A stretch of DNA of 64,000 bases, from assembly GCF_015672735.1 (NCBI RefSeq), contig NZ_JADABY010000023.1, positions 62,001 through 126,000 of the forward strand, written 5' to 3'. Both the position numbers and the translations under genes were made by a program. Every line of letters starts with the position of its first letter. Within the stretch, counting starts at the first letter, position 1. This stretch comes from Citrobacter sp. Res13-Sevr-PEB04-36 (GTDB lineage Bacteria > Pseudomonadota > Gammaproteobacteria > Enterobacterales > Enterobacteriaceae). Under the pieces are notes generated by a model, which was given only the letters and a program-made list of their open reading frames with translations, had not been told where the DNA came from and searched no databases. Below are positions 48,429 to 61,904 of this stretch, in pieces.

Positions 48429-48848
48429 TCACTTTTTGTTGGGGCGAATCGCAGGTGCTGCTTTATCCAGTACGCCGTTGACGAACTTATGACTATCTTC
48501 GGCACCGAAGGTTTTCGCCAGTTCAATCGCTTCGTTGATGGCCACTTTATACGGCACATCACTACGTTTAGACAGTTCAAACAGTGCAATACGCAGTACG
48601 GCTTTCTCTACCTGACCCAGCTCTTCCAGCAGACGAGACAGGTAAGGCTTCATCAGTCCATCCAGGTACGCGCTGTTAGTCGCCACCCCGGACAGCAGTT
48701 CACGGAAATACAGAACGTCGACATCTTTCACGTCCTGTTCCGCCAGGAACTGGTATTCAACATCAGAGATGTCGTTCTGGGACAACTGCCAGGAATAGAG
48801 CGCCTGGACGGCACACTCACGGGCGCGGCGACGAGCAGCAGGTTTCAC
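48429..48848 (-). CDS. nusB: Transcription antitermination factor NusB
   Basis: A 139-residue all-helical protein starting [20 protein letters not shown], with the C-terminal [25 protein letters not shown] motif. With NusE (S10) it binds boxA and supports antitermination of rRNA operons. It starts 19 bp after ribH on the same strand, the usual enterobacterial pairing. Length equals E. coli. Confidence 0.98.
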   Translation of the reverse strand: MKPAARRRARECAVQALYSWQLSQNDISDVEYQFLAEQDVKDVDVLYFRELLSGVATNSAYLDGLMKPYLSRLLEELGQVEKAVLRIALFELSKRSDVPYKVAINEAIELAKTFGAEDSHKFVNGVLDKAAPAIRPNKK

Positions 48849-48867
48849 GGATTTCCCCTTACAAAAA

Positions 48868-49338
48868 TCAGGCCTTAATGGCTTTCAATACATTAATCAT
48901 TTCAAGCGCGGTCAGTGCAGCTTCTGCGCCTTTGTTACCGGCTTTCGTGCCAGCACGTTCGATGGCTTGTTCAATACTTTCGGTTGTCAGAACACCGAAG
49001 GCTACCGGAATACCACTGTCCTGAGCGACATGCGCCAGACCATTGCTAGCTCCGCCAGCCACATATTCGAAGTGAGCGGTACCGCCACGGATAACCGTAC
49101 CCAGCGCAATCACCGCGTCATATTTACCGGTTTTCGCTAGTGCGTCAGCCGCCAACGGCAGCTCATACGCGCCTGGAACCCAAACGACGGTAATGTTTTC
49201 ATCTTTAACCTGACCAATACGCTTCAGGGCGTCAATCGCACCTTCCAGCAGGCTGTCATTGATAAAGTTGTTGAAACGCGCGATGGTGATGGCGACGCGA
49301 GCGTCCGGAGTAGCAACGTTAGCTTCAATAATGTTCAT
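48868..49338 (-). CDS. ribH: 6,7-dimethyl-8-ribityllumazine synthase
   Basis: A 156-residue lumazine synthase (RibH, called RibE in E. coli) with the substrate-binding [13 protein letters not shown] region, the catalytic His in [14 protein letters not shown], and the phosphate-binding [11 protein letters not shown]. It condenses the pyrimidine intermediate with dihydroxybutanone phosphate in riboflavin synthesis and forms a 60-mer. The 86-bp gap to ribD contains a G-rich hairpin but no gene. Confidence 0.97.
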   Translation of the reverse strand: MNIIEANVATPDARVAITIARFNNFINDSLLEGAIDALKRIGQVKDENITVVWVPGAYELPLAADALAKTGKYDAVIALGTVIRGGTAHFEYVAGGASNGLAHVAQDSGIPVAFGVLTTESIEQAIERAGTKAGNKGAEAALTALEMINVLKAIKA

Positions 49339-49424
49339 ATTCTTCCTTCGGATTCACTAGACCCCGCAGGGGGGCGGATTTTATCATAATAATCTGTGCG
49401 CTGCTTCCCTTTCGAACCGGGAGA

Positions 49425-50528
49425 TCATGCGCTCACTAAATGCAGGCAAAGGTCCGGACCTACATGGCGTATCTCGTTGAATTTGAAATGGGGGACATCG
49501 GCCAGTTTCTCAAGGCCTGGCAGTACACATAATCCTCGCGCGTCACTGCCTAACAGTTTAGGCGCAACATAGACGATTAGCTCATCCACCACCCCAGCCT
49601 GCAATAATGCGCCCGCAAGCGTTGGACCAGCCTCAACCCAAATGCTGTTAATTTGCTGCTTGCCCAGTTGCATCATCAACACCACCAGATCCAGATTCCC
49701 GTTATGCTCCGGCACATTCAGCGTGCGAACGCTCTCCGGCCAGATACGCGAATCGTCGCTGCTGCGAGCAATCCAGGTTTCTCCCGGCTGCTGCACAATA
49801 CTATGTTCAGGAGTGACCTGGTTTTGACGATCGAGAACAATGCGGATTGGCTGACGCAGGTTTTCCTGTGGATACAGCGCCTGGGTCGATTCATCAAGCT
49901 CCGCCCAACGGACGGTAAGCTTAGGGTCGTCAGCCAGCACCGTGGCGCTGCTGGTTAAAATAGCATGGCTTTGTGCACGCAGGCGCTGAACGTCGCGCCG
50001 CGCCTGTGGTGAGGTAATCCACTGGCTTTCACCGCTGGCCATCGCCGTACGACCGTCGAGCGATGCGCCGAGCTTAAGCTGTACATACGGAAATCCGGTA
50101 CGCATCCGCTTGAGAAAGCCCTTATTCAGCTGTTCGACGTCGTTCATCATCATGCCGTGGCTGACGTCAATGCCCGCCTGCTGCAAACGATAAAGTCCGC
50201 GCCCCGCCACCTGCGGGTTAGGATCCTGCATCGCGGCAACAACACGCGTCACGCCCGCGGCAATCAGCGCGTCACAGCACGGCGGCGTACGCCCGTGATG
50301 GCTGCACGGCTCAAGCGTCACGTAAGCTGTAGCCCCCTGCGCTTTAATTCCGGCCATACGCAGCGCATGGACCTCGGCATGGGGCTCACCCGCACGGTGA
50401 TGATATCCTTCACCGACGATTTCCCCGTCTTTAACAATGACACACCCAACATTAGGATTGGGGTGAGTGGTAAAGCGTCCGCGCGCAGCGAGCTTCAGCG
50501 CACGCGCCATGTATAACTCATCCTGCAT
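49425..50528 (-). CDS. ribD: Bifunctional riboflavin deaminase/reductase RibD
   Basis: A 367-residue fusion. The N-terminal deaminase domain (1-145) has the zinc motif HAEVHAL and PCSHHGRTPPCCDALI. The C-terminal reductase domain (about 146-367) has LKLGASLDGRTAMASGESQWIT and the VEAGPTLAGALL substrate loop. It performs the second and third steps of riboflavin synthesis. It lies 3 bp after nrdR, an operon conserved in enterobacteria. Confidence 0.97.
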   Translation of the reverse strand: MQDELYMARALKLAARGRFTTHPNPNVGCVIVKDGEIVGEGYHHRAGEPHAEVHALRMAGIKAQGATAYVTLEPCSHHGRTPPCCDALIAAGVTRVVAAMQDPNPQVAGRGLYRLQQAGIDVSHGMMMNDVEQLNKGFLKRMRTGFPYVQLKLGASLDGRTAMASGESQWITSPQARRDVQRLRAQSHAILTSSATVLADDPKLTVRWAELDESTQALYPQENLRQPIRIVLDRQNQVTPEHSIVQQPGETWIARSSDDSRIWPESVRTLNVPEHNGNLDLVVLMMQLGKQQINSIWVEAGPTLAGALLQAGVVDELIVYVAPKLLGSDARGLCVLPGLEKLADVPHFKFNEIRHVGPDLCLHLVSA

Positions 50529-50531
50529 GGC

Positions 50532-50996
<465 letters not shown>

Positions 50997-51135
50997 TCAG
51001 TGGTTAACTGATATCTATTTTACCCTGAACTGGCGTGACAACAAAGGCGGAGCGTTTTTGAGACAAAGGATCGATGCCTTCATGCTCTGTGCACACTACC
51101 ATTATGCTATCGCGACAATGAAGGAAGTAATCACA

Positions 51136-51675
51136 ATGACAAGACGTTACCTAAGAATTCTCCTGGTGGGAAGCCTCTTTAGCCTTAGTGCCTGCGCGCA
51201 GCAAGCCGAAGTACGTCAGATGCATCAAAGCGTTAACACACTGAGCAAAGAGATGACGCAGCTCAATCAGGAAACGGTAAAAATTACGCAACAAAATATG
51301 TTGAATGCGAAATCCACTCGTGGCGTCTACTTATTACCCGGTTCTAAAACCCCGGCCCGCCTGAATAGCCAGATTGGCACACTGCGCATGTCACTGGTAA
51401 ATATTGCACCAAATGCAGACGGCACGCGCCTGACACTGCGTATTCAGGGGGAATCCGACACACCGTTACCGGCATTTAGCGCTACCGTAGAGTACGGACA
51501 AATTCAGGGAACCACGGACAACTACCAGGAAGTGAACGTGAAGAATGAATTGATCAATGCTCCGGCTAGTCTTCTGGCCCCCAGCGACGTAGACATTCCG
51601 CTGCAGCTTAATGGCTTGTCAGCCGATCAACTCGGTTTTGTACGCATCCATGACATCCAACCTGTGACCCAATAA
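51136..51675 (+). CDS. yajI: YajI family (DUF3251) lipoprotein
   Basis: The ATG at 51136 gives 179 residues with a lipoprotein signal ending LSAC (Cys20). A coiled-coil-like stretch follows (QMHQSVNTLSKEMTQLNQET), then a beta-rich domain. An upstream open frame of 121 codons overlaps nrdR antisense and is not part of the gene. Function is unknown. It is divergent from nrdR. Confidence 0.92.
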   Translation: MTRRYLRILLVGSLFSLSACAQQAEVRQMHQSVNTLSKEMTQLNQETVKITQQNMLNAKSTRGVYLLPGSKTPARLNSQIGTLRMSLVNIAPNADGTRLTLRIQGESDTPLPAFSATVEYGQIQGTTDNYQEVNVKNELINAPASLLAPSDVDIPLQLNGLSADQLGFVRIHDIQPVTQ

Positions 51676-51807
51676 ACTTTTTCGCGGAACGTTTTGTGCG
51701 TTCCGCAACACCCTTCTCCGTTATTTTGTTACTTCACTTACATCACCGAGATCTTTGGTAAAACTTGGCAACATTCACCGGAGCCAGTACAATTCGCCGC
51801 CTAAAGT

Positions 51808-51835
51808 ACGCAAACGTGAACGCAATCGATTACGT
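51808..51835. promoter_or_regulatory. PurR-like operator upstream of tsx
   Basis: ACGCAATCGATTACGT (51820-51835) matches the PurR operator consensus ACGCAAACGTTTGCGT at 13 of 16 positions. A perfect half-site ACGCAAACGT lies just upstream (51808-51817). Purine control of a nucleoside channel would make sense, but the site is predicted only. Confidence 0.55.
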
Positions 51836-51847
51836 AAATGATAGAAC

Positions 51848-51889
51848 TGTGAAACAAGACATATTTTTGTGAACAATGATTTTTATAAT
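51848..51889 (+). promoter_or_regulatory. tsx promoter with CRP half-sites
   Basis: A perfect TATAAT -10 is at 51884-51889, with no good -35. TGTGA half-sites at 51848 and 51868 resemble CRP sites in the E. coli tsx P2 promoter, where CRP and CytR act. Confidence 0.65.
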
Positions 51890-51973
51890 AGGCTCCGAAG
51901 AATTACGAAATATTTAGAAACGCAAATTGCGTCTTTTTCACTCCCGAAAGGGATTTCAAACAGTGGCATACAT

Positions 51974-52852
51974 ATGAAAAAAACATTACTTGCAGCCAGT
52001 GCAGTGCTGGCGCTCTCCTCGTCTTTCACTGCCAACGCAGCTGAAAATGACAAACCACAATACCTGTCCGACTGGTGGCACCAGAGTGTTAACGTCGTCG
52101 GTAGCTACCACACCCGTTTCGGACCGCAGATCCGTAACGATACCTACCTGGAATATGAAGCTTTCGCTAAAAAAGACTGGTTTGACTTCTATGGTTACAT
52201 GGATGCGCCGGTATTCTTCGGTGGTAACACCGATGCGAAGGGTATCTGGAACCACGGCTCCCCGCTGTTTATGGAAATCGAACCGCGTTTCTCCATCGAC
52301 AAACTGACCGGTACAGACCTGAGCTTTGGTCCGTTCAAAGAGTGGTATTTCGCGAACAACTACATCTACGACATGGGTCGTAACAAAGATGGTCGCCAGA
52401 GCACCTGGTATATGGGTCTGGGTACCGATATCGACACCGGCCTGCCGATGAGCCTGTCCATGAACGTGTACGCCAAGTACCAGTGGCAGAACTACGGTGC
52501 CGCGAACGAAAACGAATGGGACGGCTACCGTTTCAAAGTGAAATACTTTGTCCCGATTACCGAACTGTGGGGCGGTAACCTGAGCTATATCGGCTTCACC
52601 AACTTTGACTGGGGCTCCGATCTCGGTGACAAAGACTTCACTGATGTAAATGGCAAGAAAGCACGTACCAACGATTCGATCGCCTCCAGCCACATTCTGG
52701 CGCTGAACTACGATCATTGGCACTATTCTGTTGTTGCCCGTTACTGGCATAACGGCGGCCAGTGGAAAGATAACGCGGACGTGGTCTTTATGAACGAAAA
52801 CATCCGTTCTACCGGTTGGGGTGGTTACTTTGTTGTAGGTTACAACTTCTAA
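51974..52852 (+). CDS. tsx: Nucleoside-specific outer-membrane channel Tsx
   Basis: The ATG at 51974 gives 292 residues with a Sec signal peptide ending FTANA. A 12-strand beta-barrel follows, with the N-terminal [23 protein letters not shown] and a terminal aromatic (VVGYNF). It passes nucleosides and serves as receptor for phage T6 and colicin K in E. coli. An in-frame start 35 codons upstream runs across the promoter and is excluded. Confidence 0.97.
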   Translation: MKKTLLAASAVLALSSSFTANAAENDKPQYLSDWWHQSVNVVGSYHTRFGPQIRNDTYLEYEAFAKKDWFDFYGYMDAPVFFGGNTDAKGIWNHGSPLFMEIEPRFSIDKLTGTDLSFGPFKEWYFANNYIYDMGRNKDGRQSTWYMGLGTDIDTGLPMSLSMNVYAKYQWQNYGAANENEWDGYRFKVKYFVPITELWGGNLSYIGFTNFDWGSDLGDKDFTDVNGKKARTNDSIASSHILALNYDHWHYSVVARYWHNGGQWKDNADVVFMNENIRSTGWGGYFVVGYNF

Positions 52853-52865
52853 ATTGAGGTTGGTT

Positions 52866-52900
52866 GTCGCCGGATGGCGCTATGCTTATCCGGCCTACCT
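52866..52900. repeat. REP element after tsx
   Basis: GTCGCCGGATGGCGCTATGCTTATCCGGCCTACC is a single REP unit 14 bp past the tsx stop. Confidence 0.85.
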
Positions 52901-52943
52901 ATACGCAAGTATGTAGATAGGTACCTGAACATTCGTCCTACAC

Positions 52944-52970
52944 AAGCCAGCTTAATTGCTGGCTTTTTTA
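52944..52970 (+). terminator. Terminator of tsx
   Basis: AAGCCAGC-TTAATT-GCTGGCTT followed by a T run. Confidence 0.92.
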
Positions 52971-53002
52971 TGCCTGGTCCACGTAAAGCTGCGGGCAACA
53001 GG

Positions 53003-53032
53003 CAAAAAAAATCCCGACCTTGCGATCGGGAT
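53003..53032 (-). terminator. Terminator of the tgt-secF operon
   Basis: On the minus strand AATCCCGA-TCGCAAGG-TCGGGATT is followed by seven T, 22 bp past the secF stop. Confidence 0.92.
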
Positions 53033-53054
53033 TCCAGTGTAACGCTCTGCGTGG

Positions 53055-54026
53055 TTACGGCAGAATGGACGGCTGATCCGCCCCTTCTTTCTCAACTTTC
53101 TGCTGCAGCATGTGTTCACGCTTCATACCCAGCTTCAGCGCCAGCGCAGATGCCACGTAGATAGACGACGCGGTACCGATGGACACACCGATAAGCATGG
53201 TCAGCGAGAAGCCTTCTAACACCGGACCACCGAAGAGGTACAGCATCAGAATAACCATCAGCGTGGTACCGGAGGTAATCAACGTACGGTGCAACGTCTG
53301 GGTCAGCGACACGTTAAAGATTTCATAAGGCGTCCCGCGACGGATTTTGCGGAAGTTCTCACGAATACGGTCAGAAACCACGATGCTGTCGTTTAGCGAG
53401 TAACCGATGACCGACATCAATGATGCAACGATAGTCAGGTCAATCTCGATATGGAACAACGAGAGTATACCCGCAGTAATGATAACATCGTGCGCCAGCG
53501 AGATAACTACGCCCGCCGCCAGTCGCCACTCAAAGCGGAAACCGACGTACACCAAAATGGATAGCAACGCTACCATCAGCGCCATCGCGCCGGTTTGCGC
53601 CAGATCGGCACCTACGCTAGGCCCGACGAATTCGATACGCTTGACAGCAGCATTCTGGTCGGTGGCTTCGTTAATGACGCTCAACACCTTGCTACCCAGC
53701 ACCTGCCCACCGTTTTCACCTTCGGTTGGCGGCATACGTACCATAATGTCGTGGCTGCTACCGAAGTTCTGCAGAAGCGGCTCAACAAAGCCCGCTTTCT
53801 CCAGCGCATCGCGCATCACGTCCATTTCTGCCGGTTTTTCCAGCGTGATTTCAATCACCGTACCACCGGTGAAATCAAGACCCCAGTTAAACCCGCGTAC
53901 GCCCATCACCACGATGGCCGCAATCAGCAGGAAACCAGAGATGCCGAAAGCCCAGTAGTCCCAGCGCATAAAGTCGATGACTTTACGGCCGTGGTTCAAT
54001 TGTTCAACAGTATATTCCTGTGCCAC
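53055..54026 (-). CDS. secF: Protein-export membrane protein SecF
   Basis: A GTG at 54026 following GAGGAGTG gives [15 protein letters not shown] and 323 residues, as in E. coli. An upstream in-frame start falls within secD. It has six membrane helices with a periplasmic loop after the first; the family motif [12 protein letters not shown] is near residue 48. With SecD and YajC it uses the proton motive force to help late stages of translocation through SecYEG. It starts 10 bp after the secD stop. Confidence 0.97.
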   Translation of the reverse strand: MAQEYTVEQLNHGRKVIDFMRWDYWAFGISGFLLIAAIVVMGVRGFNWGLDFTGGTVIEITLEKPAEMDVMRDALEKAGFVEPLLQNFGSSHDIMVRMPPTEGENGGQVLGSKVLSVINEATDQNAAVKRIEFVGPSVGADLAQTGAMALMVALLSILVYVGFRFEWRLAAGVVISLAHDVIITAGILSLFHIEIDLTIVASLMSVIGYSLNDSIVVSDRIRENFRKIRRGTPYEIFNVSLTQTLHRTLITSGTTLMVILMLYLFGGPVLEGFSLTMLIGVSIGTASSIYVASALALKLGMKREHMLQQKVEKEGADQPSILP

Positions 54027-54036
54027 TTCGCACTCC

Positions 54037-55884
54037 TCAGATTGACAGCTTTTTGACGCGCTTGCCGCCATACAACAGGTTTACGATGGCACGTGTCCCG
54101 ACGATCGCGGTAAACATCGACGTCGCCACACCAATACCGGTAGTAATCGCGAACCCTTTAATTGCCCCGGTACCGACTGCATACAGGATCAGAACTTTAA
54201 TCAGCGTCGTAATGTTCGCATCGAAGATGGAACTGAATGCGCCCGCATAACCTTCGTTGATCGCCTGCTGAATCGAACGTCCGTTACTCAACTCTTCTTT
54301 AATACGTTCGTTGATCAGTACGTTAGCATCGACCGCTACGGCAAGGGTTAAGACGATCCCCGCGATACCCGGCATACTTAGCGTAGCGCCCGGCAGCAGC
54401 GACATGATACCGACAATCAGTACCAGGTTCGCAATCAGCGCGCTGGTCGCAATCAGACCAAACTTCTTGTAGAAGAAGATCATAAACAGAATAGAAACAG
54501 CCAGACCAGCCAGACACGCTTCCAGACCCTGCTTGATGTTCTGCATACCCAGAGTCGGGCCGATAGTGCGCTCTTCAACAATCTGAATCGGCGCAATCAA
54601 CGCACCGGCACGCAGCAGCAGCGAAAGCTGACGCGCTTCGTTCGGGTTGTTGATACCGGTGATACGGAAGCTGTTGCCCAGACGAGACTGGATGTTAGCG
54701 ATGTTAATCACTTCTTCCTGTTTCACCAGCACGGCACGACCGTTAGCATCTTTCTTACCGCTGTCTTTGTACTCCACGAACAAGGTCGCCATCGGCTTGC
54801 CGATGTTGTCCTTGGTGAAGTTGGACATGATGTTACCACCTGCGCTATCCAGCGAAATGTTAACCTGCGGCTGATTGTATTCGTCCTGGCTGGAAGTGGA
54901 GTCGGTGATATGGTCACCGGTCAGGATCACGCGTTTGTACAGTACAACCGGCTGTCCTTCGCGAGACTGTTTCACTTCCGAGTCACCCGGTACACGCCCG
55001 GATGCCGCCGCAGACTGGTCCACGTTGGTGTTTACCAGACGGAACTCCAGCGTCGCGGTTGCGCCAAGAATCTCTTTCGCACGCGCGGTGTCCTGAATCC
55101 CCGGCAGTTCGACCACAATGCGGTCGGCACCCTGACGTTGAACAACCGGCTCAGCCACACCCAGTTGGTTAACACGATTACGCAGAATATTGATGTTCTG
55201 CTGTACCGCGTACTCACGGGCTTCGCTCAGACGCGCATCGGTCATCACCGCACGCAGTGCATTGCTGCCCTGGCTGGAAATAACCAGATCCTGATGACGC
55301 TTGCTCAGATAAGAGATCGCGTCGTCACGCGCTTTACCATCACGGAAAGTGATGCTCAGACCGTAGTTGTCTTCTTTACGAACGGTAGTATAGGGGATGC
55401 CTTTTTCACGCAGGTCGCTGCGCAGGCTATCGATATTTTGTTCCTGCAGTTTACCCAGCGCGGTGTCCATATCCACTTCCATCAGGAAGTGAACGCCGCC
55501 ACGCAGATCAAGACCGAGTTTCATCGGTTCTGCGTGAATAGCAGCCAGCCAGCGAGGTGTTGCCGGAGCAAGGTTAAGCGCCACGACGTATTGATCACCC
55601 AGCACGCCCAGCAGCACTTCACGCGCGCGCAATTGGGTATCGGTGGAGTCGAAGCGCGCAAGAATAGCGCCCTCTTCCAGAGCCACAGACTTAGGTGTGA
55701 TTTTTTCTTCTTGTAACGTTTTCTGGACCTGGATCAGCGTTTGCTCACTGGCGGCGGCACCGCGCACGCCAGTGATTTGAACAGCCGGATCCTCACCATA
55801 CAGGTTGGGAAGTGCGTAAAGCAGGCCGACGATAATCACGACGACCAGCATGATGTACTTCCACAAAGGATAACGGTTTAACAC
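54037..55884 (-). CDS. secD: Protein-export membrane protein SecD
   Basis: A 615-residue protein, as in E. coli. One N-terminal helix is followed by a large periplasmic region (P1, about 30-440) with [16 protein letters not shown], and five C-terminal helices including the conserved [13 protein letters not shown] segment. It forms SecDF with the next gene. It is preceded by yajC with a 27-bp gap. Confidence 0.98.
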   Translation of the reverse strand: MLNRYPLWKYIMLVVVIIVGLLYALPNLYGEDPAVQITGVRGAAASEQTLIQVQKTLQEEKITPKSVALEEGAILARFDSTDTQLRAREVLLGVLGDQYVVALNLAPATPRWLAAIHAEPMKLGLDLRGGVHFLMEVDMDTALGKLQEQNIDSLRSDLREKGIPYTTVRKEDNYGLSITFRDGKARDDAISYLSKRHQDLVISSQGSNALRAVMTDARLSEAREYAVQQNINILRNRVNQLGVAEPVVQRQGADRIVVELPGIQDTARAKEILGATATLEFRLVNTNVDQSAAASGRVPGDSEVKQSREGQPVVLYKRVILTGDHITDSTSSQDEYNQPQVNISLDSAGGNIMSNFTKDNIGKPMATLFVEYKDSGKKDANGRAVLVKQEEVINIANIQSRLGNSFRITGINNPNEARQLSLLLRAGALIAPIQIVEERTIGPTLGMQNIKQGLEACLAGLAVSILFMIFFYKKFGLIATSALIANLVLIVGIMSLLPGATLSMPGIAGIVLTLAVAVDANVLINERIKEELSNGRSIQQAINEGYAGAFSSIFDANITTLIKVLILYAVGTGAIKGFAITTGIGVATSMFTAIVGTRAIVNLLYGGKRVKKLSI

Positions 55885-55911
55885 GGCAGTTCCCTTTGGG
55901 AAAACGAAAGA

Positions 55912-56244
55912 TTACAGCGCCTTCATGGTGCCTTTCGGCAGAACGGCAGCTACGAAGTCACGTTTGATAACCACTTCAGTGGTGTCGTTCAGTGCGATAG
56001 AGATGTAGCCAGTTTCTGCTACTTTAGTCACACGACCAACCAGACCACCATTCGTCAGGACTTCATCACCTTTGGCAATGGAGCTCATCAGGTTTTTATG
56101 TTCTTTGGTACGCTTTTGCTGTGGACGCAGGATCATGAAATAGAAAATCAGACCAAACACCACCAGCATCAGAATCAGAGACATCGGGCTGCCCTGCGCC
56201 GGAGCACCTGTTGCCGCTACCGCATCAGAAATAAAAAAGCTCAT
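55912..56244 (-). CDS. yajC: Sec translocon accessory subunit YajC
   Basis: A 110-residue protein with one membrane helix (PMSLILMLVVFGLIFYFMILRP) followed by a basic RPQQKRTKEHKN segment and a small beta domain. It associates with SecDF. It is placed between tgt and secD in the conserved operon. Confidence 0.97.
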   Translation of the reverse strand: MSFFISDAVAATGAPAQGSPMSLILMLVVFGLIFYFMILRPQQKRTKEHKNLMSSIAKGDEVLTNGGLVGRVTKVAETGYISIALNDTTEVVIKRDFVAAVLPKGTMKAL

Positions 56245-56266
56245 TCAAATTCCCTCATTATTAAAA

Positions 56267-58518
<2,252 letters not shown>

Positions 58519-58611
58519 GACACTGACTCAGACTAAAATAAGAGGCGGGTAGTCTAGTGCCGGGGCGCTTTCCCTGCAACCTTTACCCCGCTTTTGGACA
58601 GATAATCGATA

Positions 58612-59193
58612 ATGAATTTTCTTGCACATTTACATCTGGCGCATTTAGCCGACAGCTCACTCTCCGGCAACCTGCTGGCGGATTTTGTTCGCGGAAACCC
58701 GGCATCCAGTTTTGCACCTGAAGTGGTGGACGGTATTTTCATGCACCGTCGAATTGATGTCATGACCGACAACCTGCCAGAAGTCAGTGAAGCCAAAGAG
58801 TGGTTTCGCAGCGAAACACGCCGTGTCGCGCCGATTACGCTCGACGTAATGTGGGATCACTTTTTATCTCGTCACTGGGCAGAAATCTCGCCGGATTTCC
58901 CGTTGACCGACTTTGTCCGCTACGCCCACACCCAGGTTGCCACTATCTTGCCAGAATCGCCGCCGCGCTTTGTCAATCTGAACAATTATATGTGGTCAGA
59001 GAAATGGCTGGAGCGCTATCAGTATATGGATTTTATCCAGGATGTGCTCAATGGCATGGCCAGCCGCCGTCCGCGCCTCGATGCCCTGCGCGACTCGTGG
59101 TATGACCTGGACAGGCATTATGATGCGCTGGAAGAACGTTTCTGGCGTTTTTACCCGCAGATGATGGAACAGGCCCGCCGTAAAGCACTTTGA
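58612..59193 (+). CDS. acpH: Acyl carrier protein phosphodiesterase AcpH
   Basis: A 193-residue HD-like metal enzyme with the N-terminal [28 protein letters not shown] motif typical of AcpH. It removes 4'-phosphopantetheine from ACP. It is divergent from queA, as in E. coli. A later [16 protein letters not shown] region is also conserved. Confidence 0.95.
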   Translation: MNFLAHLHLAHLADSSLSGNLLADFVRGNPASSFAPEVVDGIFMHRRIDVMTDNLPEVSEAKEWFRSETRRVAPITLDVMWDHFLSRHWAEISPDFPLTDFVRYAHTQVATILPESPPRFVNLNNYMWSEKWLERYQYMDFIQDVLNGMASRRPRLDALRDSWYDLDRHYDALEERFWRFYPQMMEQARRKAL

Positions 59194-59194
59194 T

Positions 59195-59242
59195 CGCCCG
59201 ACAACACTGGGCCGGATAAGGTGACGCCACCATCCGGCAAAA
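59195..59242. repeat. REP-type element after acpH
   Basis: CGCCCGACAACACTGGGCC...GGATAAGG and ACGCCACCATCCGGCAAA form REP-like inverted segments between acpH and the peroxiredoxin gene. Confidence 0.7.
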
Positions 59243-59360
59243 CATTGATAGCCAAAACCTGTCTCATTGATTGTCAGCGCCTCTTTGTCTTATTCCCGAA
59301 CACTCTCTATACTGGCCCGCGTTGCGTTCCACAAAACCCTTAACTTTGCAGGAGAATTAT

Positions 59361-59963
59361 ATGGTACTGGTAACTCGTCAGGCTCCGGATTTCACAGCAG
59401 CTGCGGTACTGGGTAGCGGTGAGATTGTTGATAACTTCAACTTCAAACAGCATACCAACGGTAAAACCACCGTTCTGTTCTTCTGGCCGATGGACTTCAC
59501 CTTCGTTTGCCCGTCTGAACTGATTGCGTTCGACAAACGTTACGAAGAATTCCAGAAGCGCGGCGTTGAAGTGGTTGGCGTTTCTTTTGACTCTGAATTT
59601 GTCCATAACGCATGGCGTAACACCCCTGTCGACAAAGGCGGCATCGGTGCAGTGAAATACGCAATGGTTGCTGACATCAAGCGCGAAATCCAGAAAGCTT
59701 ACGGCATCGAGCACCCGGAAGCGGGCGTTGCTCTGCGCGGTTCTTTCCTGATCGACGCGAACGGCGTTGTTCGCCACCAGGTGGTTAACGATCTGCCGCT
59801 GGGTCGTAACATCGACGAAATGCTGCGTATGGTTGACGCGCTGCAGTTCCACGAAGAGCACGGCGACGTTTGCCCTGCACAGTGGGAAAAAGGAAAAGAA
59901 GGTATGAACGCATCTCCGGACGGCGTGGCAAAATACCTGACCGAAAACGTCTCCAGCCTGTAA
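59361..59963 (+). CDS. tsaA: Typical 2-Cys peroxiredoxin (TsaA/AhpC family)
   Basis: The ATG at 59361 after AGGAG gives 200 residues. The peroxidatic Cys50 sits in FTFVCPSEL and the resolving Cys171 in HGDVCPA. The KGGIGAV motif is present, but the C-terminus (KYLTENVSSL) lacks the YF motif linked to overoxidation sensitivity. It reduces hydrogen peroxide and alkyl hydroperoxides with a thioredoxin-type donor. A similar gene occupies this position in Salmonella; E. coli K-12 has acpH and malZ adjacent. A terminator follows 17 bp after the stop. Confidence 0.93.
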   Translation: MVLVTRQAPDFTAAAVLGSGEIVDNFNFKQHTNGKTTVLFFWPMDFTFVCPSELIAFDKRYEEFQKRGVEVVGVSFDSEFVHNAWRNTPVDKGGIGAVKYAMVADIKREIQKAYGIEHPEAGVALRGSFLIDANGVVRHQVVNDLPLGRNIDEMLRMVDALQFHEEHGDVCPAQWEKGKEGMNASPDGVAKYLTENVSSL

Positions 59964-59980
59964 TTGGCATGAATTGAACA

Positions 59981-60007
59981 AGGCCCGCAAACGCGGGCCT
60001 TTTTTTA
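59981..60007. terminator. Bidirectional terminator between peroxiredoxin gene and malZ
   Basis: AGGCCCGC-AAAC-GCGGGCCTTTTTTT serves the plus-strand gene. On the minus strand the same hairpin follows the malZ stop by a few bases. Confidence 0.93.
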
Positions 60008-60009
60008 TC

Positions 60010-61827
60010 TCAATGGCCCGACCACACCGACGCTGAGATTGCAGGCAACGTCAGTACATCGCCCATGACCTGGCCTTTGCCCTCTTCGTGCCGCCACTGC
60101 GCGACATTGAGCAACGGCGACGACGGCAGCACCACTTCACAGGCGTGTCCCCGGTTAATCGCCACCAGTACGCGTTGCTGGTTAAGCACCCGAACAAATA
60201 CCACCACGTTATCCTCGGCGTAAATTACCTGACAGCCGCCGTGGCGTAGCGCCTTGCTGTGATGACGTAATTTCGCCAACCGCTGGTACAACGCCAGCAG
60301 TTGGCCGTCCTGTTGATCCTTCTGCCACGGGAACGGTTTACGGCAGAACGGATCATTATTCCCATCCAGCCCCACTTCATCACCGTAGTAAATACACGGC
60401 ACGCCAGGCCACGTAAACAGCCACACCACCGCCAGTGGCAGGCGCGCAACATCTTTGCCCAGTAAAGATTTAAAACGGGCGGTATCGTGGCTGTCGAGCT
60501 GGTTGAACATACGCAACTGCTGCTGATGCGACAATCCCGCACGGTAGTTATCCATCCACGCCATGCACGTTTGAGCATCAATAGACTGCGGATCGTAAGA
60601 GATGTCGGTGTTAGCGAGAAATCCCCAGAGCGGGAAGGTAAATCCACGGTAGTTCATGGCGGCATCTTCAGCATCGGCCTGCAGCCACTGGCGCGCATCG
60701 CCAAAGTGTTCACCGACCACATAGGCTTCTGGCTGCGTTTCTTTCGCCGCCCGGGTGATCCCGGCCACATGCTGCAGATTATTGCGCGCTCCACCAGCTT
60801 CTCCCAGCATGTGCACCACATCAAGCCGCCAGCCGTCCATGCTCCACGGCGCTTTTAACCAGTGACGGACAATGCTGTCCTCGCCGCGATAAATTTCATT
60901 CACCAGACTTTCCGAGGCAAAGTCCAGCTTCGGCAGGCTGGCGTAACCCAGCCAGTCCAGCGCGACGCCGTCGTCAGAGAAATGGTACCAGCTGCGCCAG
61001 GGCGAGTCCGGGTTATGACATGCCCCGTTAGTTCCCTGATGATGCCTGTCGAACCAGGCGTGCGAATCGCCGCTATGATTGAATACGCCATCCAACACCA
61101 GGCGCATTCCCTGTTGCTGCGTGTTATGCCGCAGGCGTAATAGCGCCCTGTCGCCACCAAACCGGGGGTCAACATGGCGATAATCTTCGGTATCGTATTT
61201 ATGCACGCTCGGTGCGGTAAACACCGGGTTCAGATACAGTGCCGTTACCCCTAAGCTTTTCAGGTACGGCAGCTTCTCGCTGATCCCGTCCAAATCACCA
61301 CCATAGAACGTCGAGCCTCCGGCCTGTGCGTTCAGCGGTTCGTCCCAGTCGCGCTGCACAATATCGTGCCCGGCCGCGTGGTGGTAATAGACGTTATCCT
61401 TTTCTGTGTCGCGCGACTGGCTGCGGGCAAAGCGGTCCGGGAAAATCTGATAGAAAACCTGGTCGGCCACCCATTGCGGGCCGTTGTCTGGCACATCCAC
61501 AGCAAACTGTTCCAGCCGCGCGGGAGGAAATCGGCTGAACCCTTGCGGGGTAAACCACAGCTGGCGATCGAGCCACAGCAGCTTAAAGCTATAGCGTCGA
61601 CGAGGCTGGCCGCTGGAGAGACAGATTGCCGCTCGCCACGCGGTCACGCCAGGCTGTGGCTGACTGCGCTGCTTATGCATGCAAAGCGAGATCTCTTCGT
61701 TATCATTTTCTGCGCGTAACGTGACCCGCTGGGGTGGATTGTCCCCTGACAGCCAGAGCGTAATCGTCAGATTATCGTTGTTTTGCTTAACAAATGGGGC
61801 AACCGGAAGGTGCCAGGCGTTCAACAT
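60010..61827 (-). CDS. malZ: Maltodextrin glucosidase
   Basis: The ATG at 61827 ([15 protein letters not shown]) gives 605 residues, the E. coli length. GH13 catalytic residues are visible: Asp in [10 protein letters not shown], Glu in VGEHFGDAR, and Asp in [10 protein letters not shown]. It releases glucose from the reducing end of maltodextrins in the cytosol. Two MalT boxes lie upstream. A longer start (19 residues) was not used. Confidence 0.97.
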   Translation of the reverse strand: MLNAWHLPVAPFVKQNNDNLTITLWLSGDNPPQRVTLRAENDNEEISLCMHKQRSQPQPGVTAWRAAICLSSGQPRRRYSFKLLWLDRQLWFTPQGFSRFPPARLEQFAVDVPDNGPQWVADQVFYQIFPDRFARSQSRDTEKDNVYYHHAAGHDIVQRDWDEPLNAQAGGSTFYGGDLDGISEKLPYLKSLGVTALYLNPVFTAPSVHKYDTEDYRHVDPRFGGDRALLRLRHNTQQQGMRLVLDGVFNHSGDSHAWFDRHHQGTNGACHNPDSPWRSWYHFSDDGVALDWLGYASLPKLDFASESLVNEIYRGEDSIVRHWLKAPWSMDGWRLDVVHMLGEAGGARNNLQHVAGITRAAKETQPEAYVVGEHFGDARQWLQADAEDAAMNYRGFTFPLWGFLANTDISYDPQSIDAQTCMAWMDNYRAGLSHQQQLRMFNQLDSHDTARFKSLLGKDVARLPLAVVWLFTWPGVPCIYYGDEVGLDGNNDPFCRKPFPWQKDQQDGQLLALYQRLAKLRHHSKALRHGGCQVIYAEDNVVVFVRVLNQQRVLVAINRGHACEVVLPSSPLLNVAQWRHEEGKGQVMGDVLTLPAISASVWSGH

Positions 61828-61904
61828 CACGTATCCCCTTTGATGAAAATGAAGCCACCTTGCCATAGGAAAGTTAAGGATCACTCATCATCTTAACGTT
61901 TATT

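Noticed and set aside
51869-51973. N-terminal extension of tsx
   Set aside because: It starts at the promoter -10 region and would precede the signal peptide.
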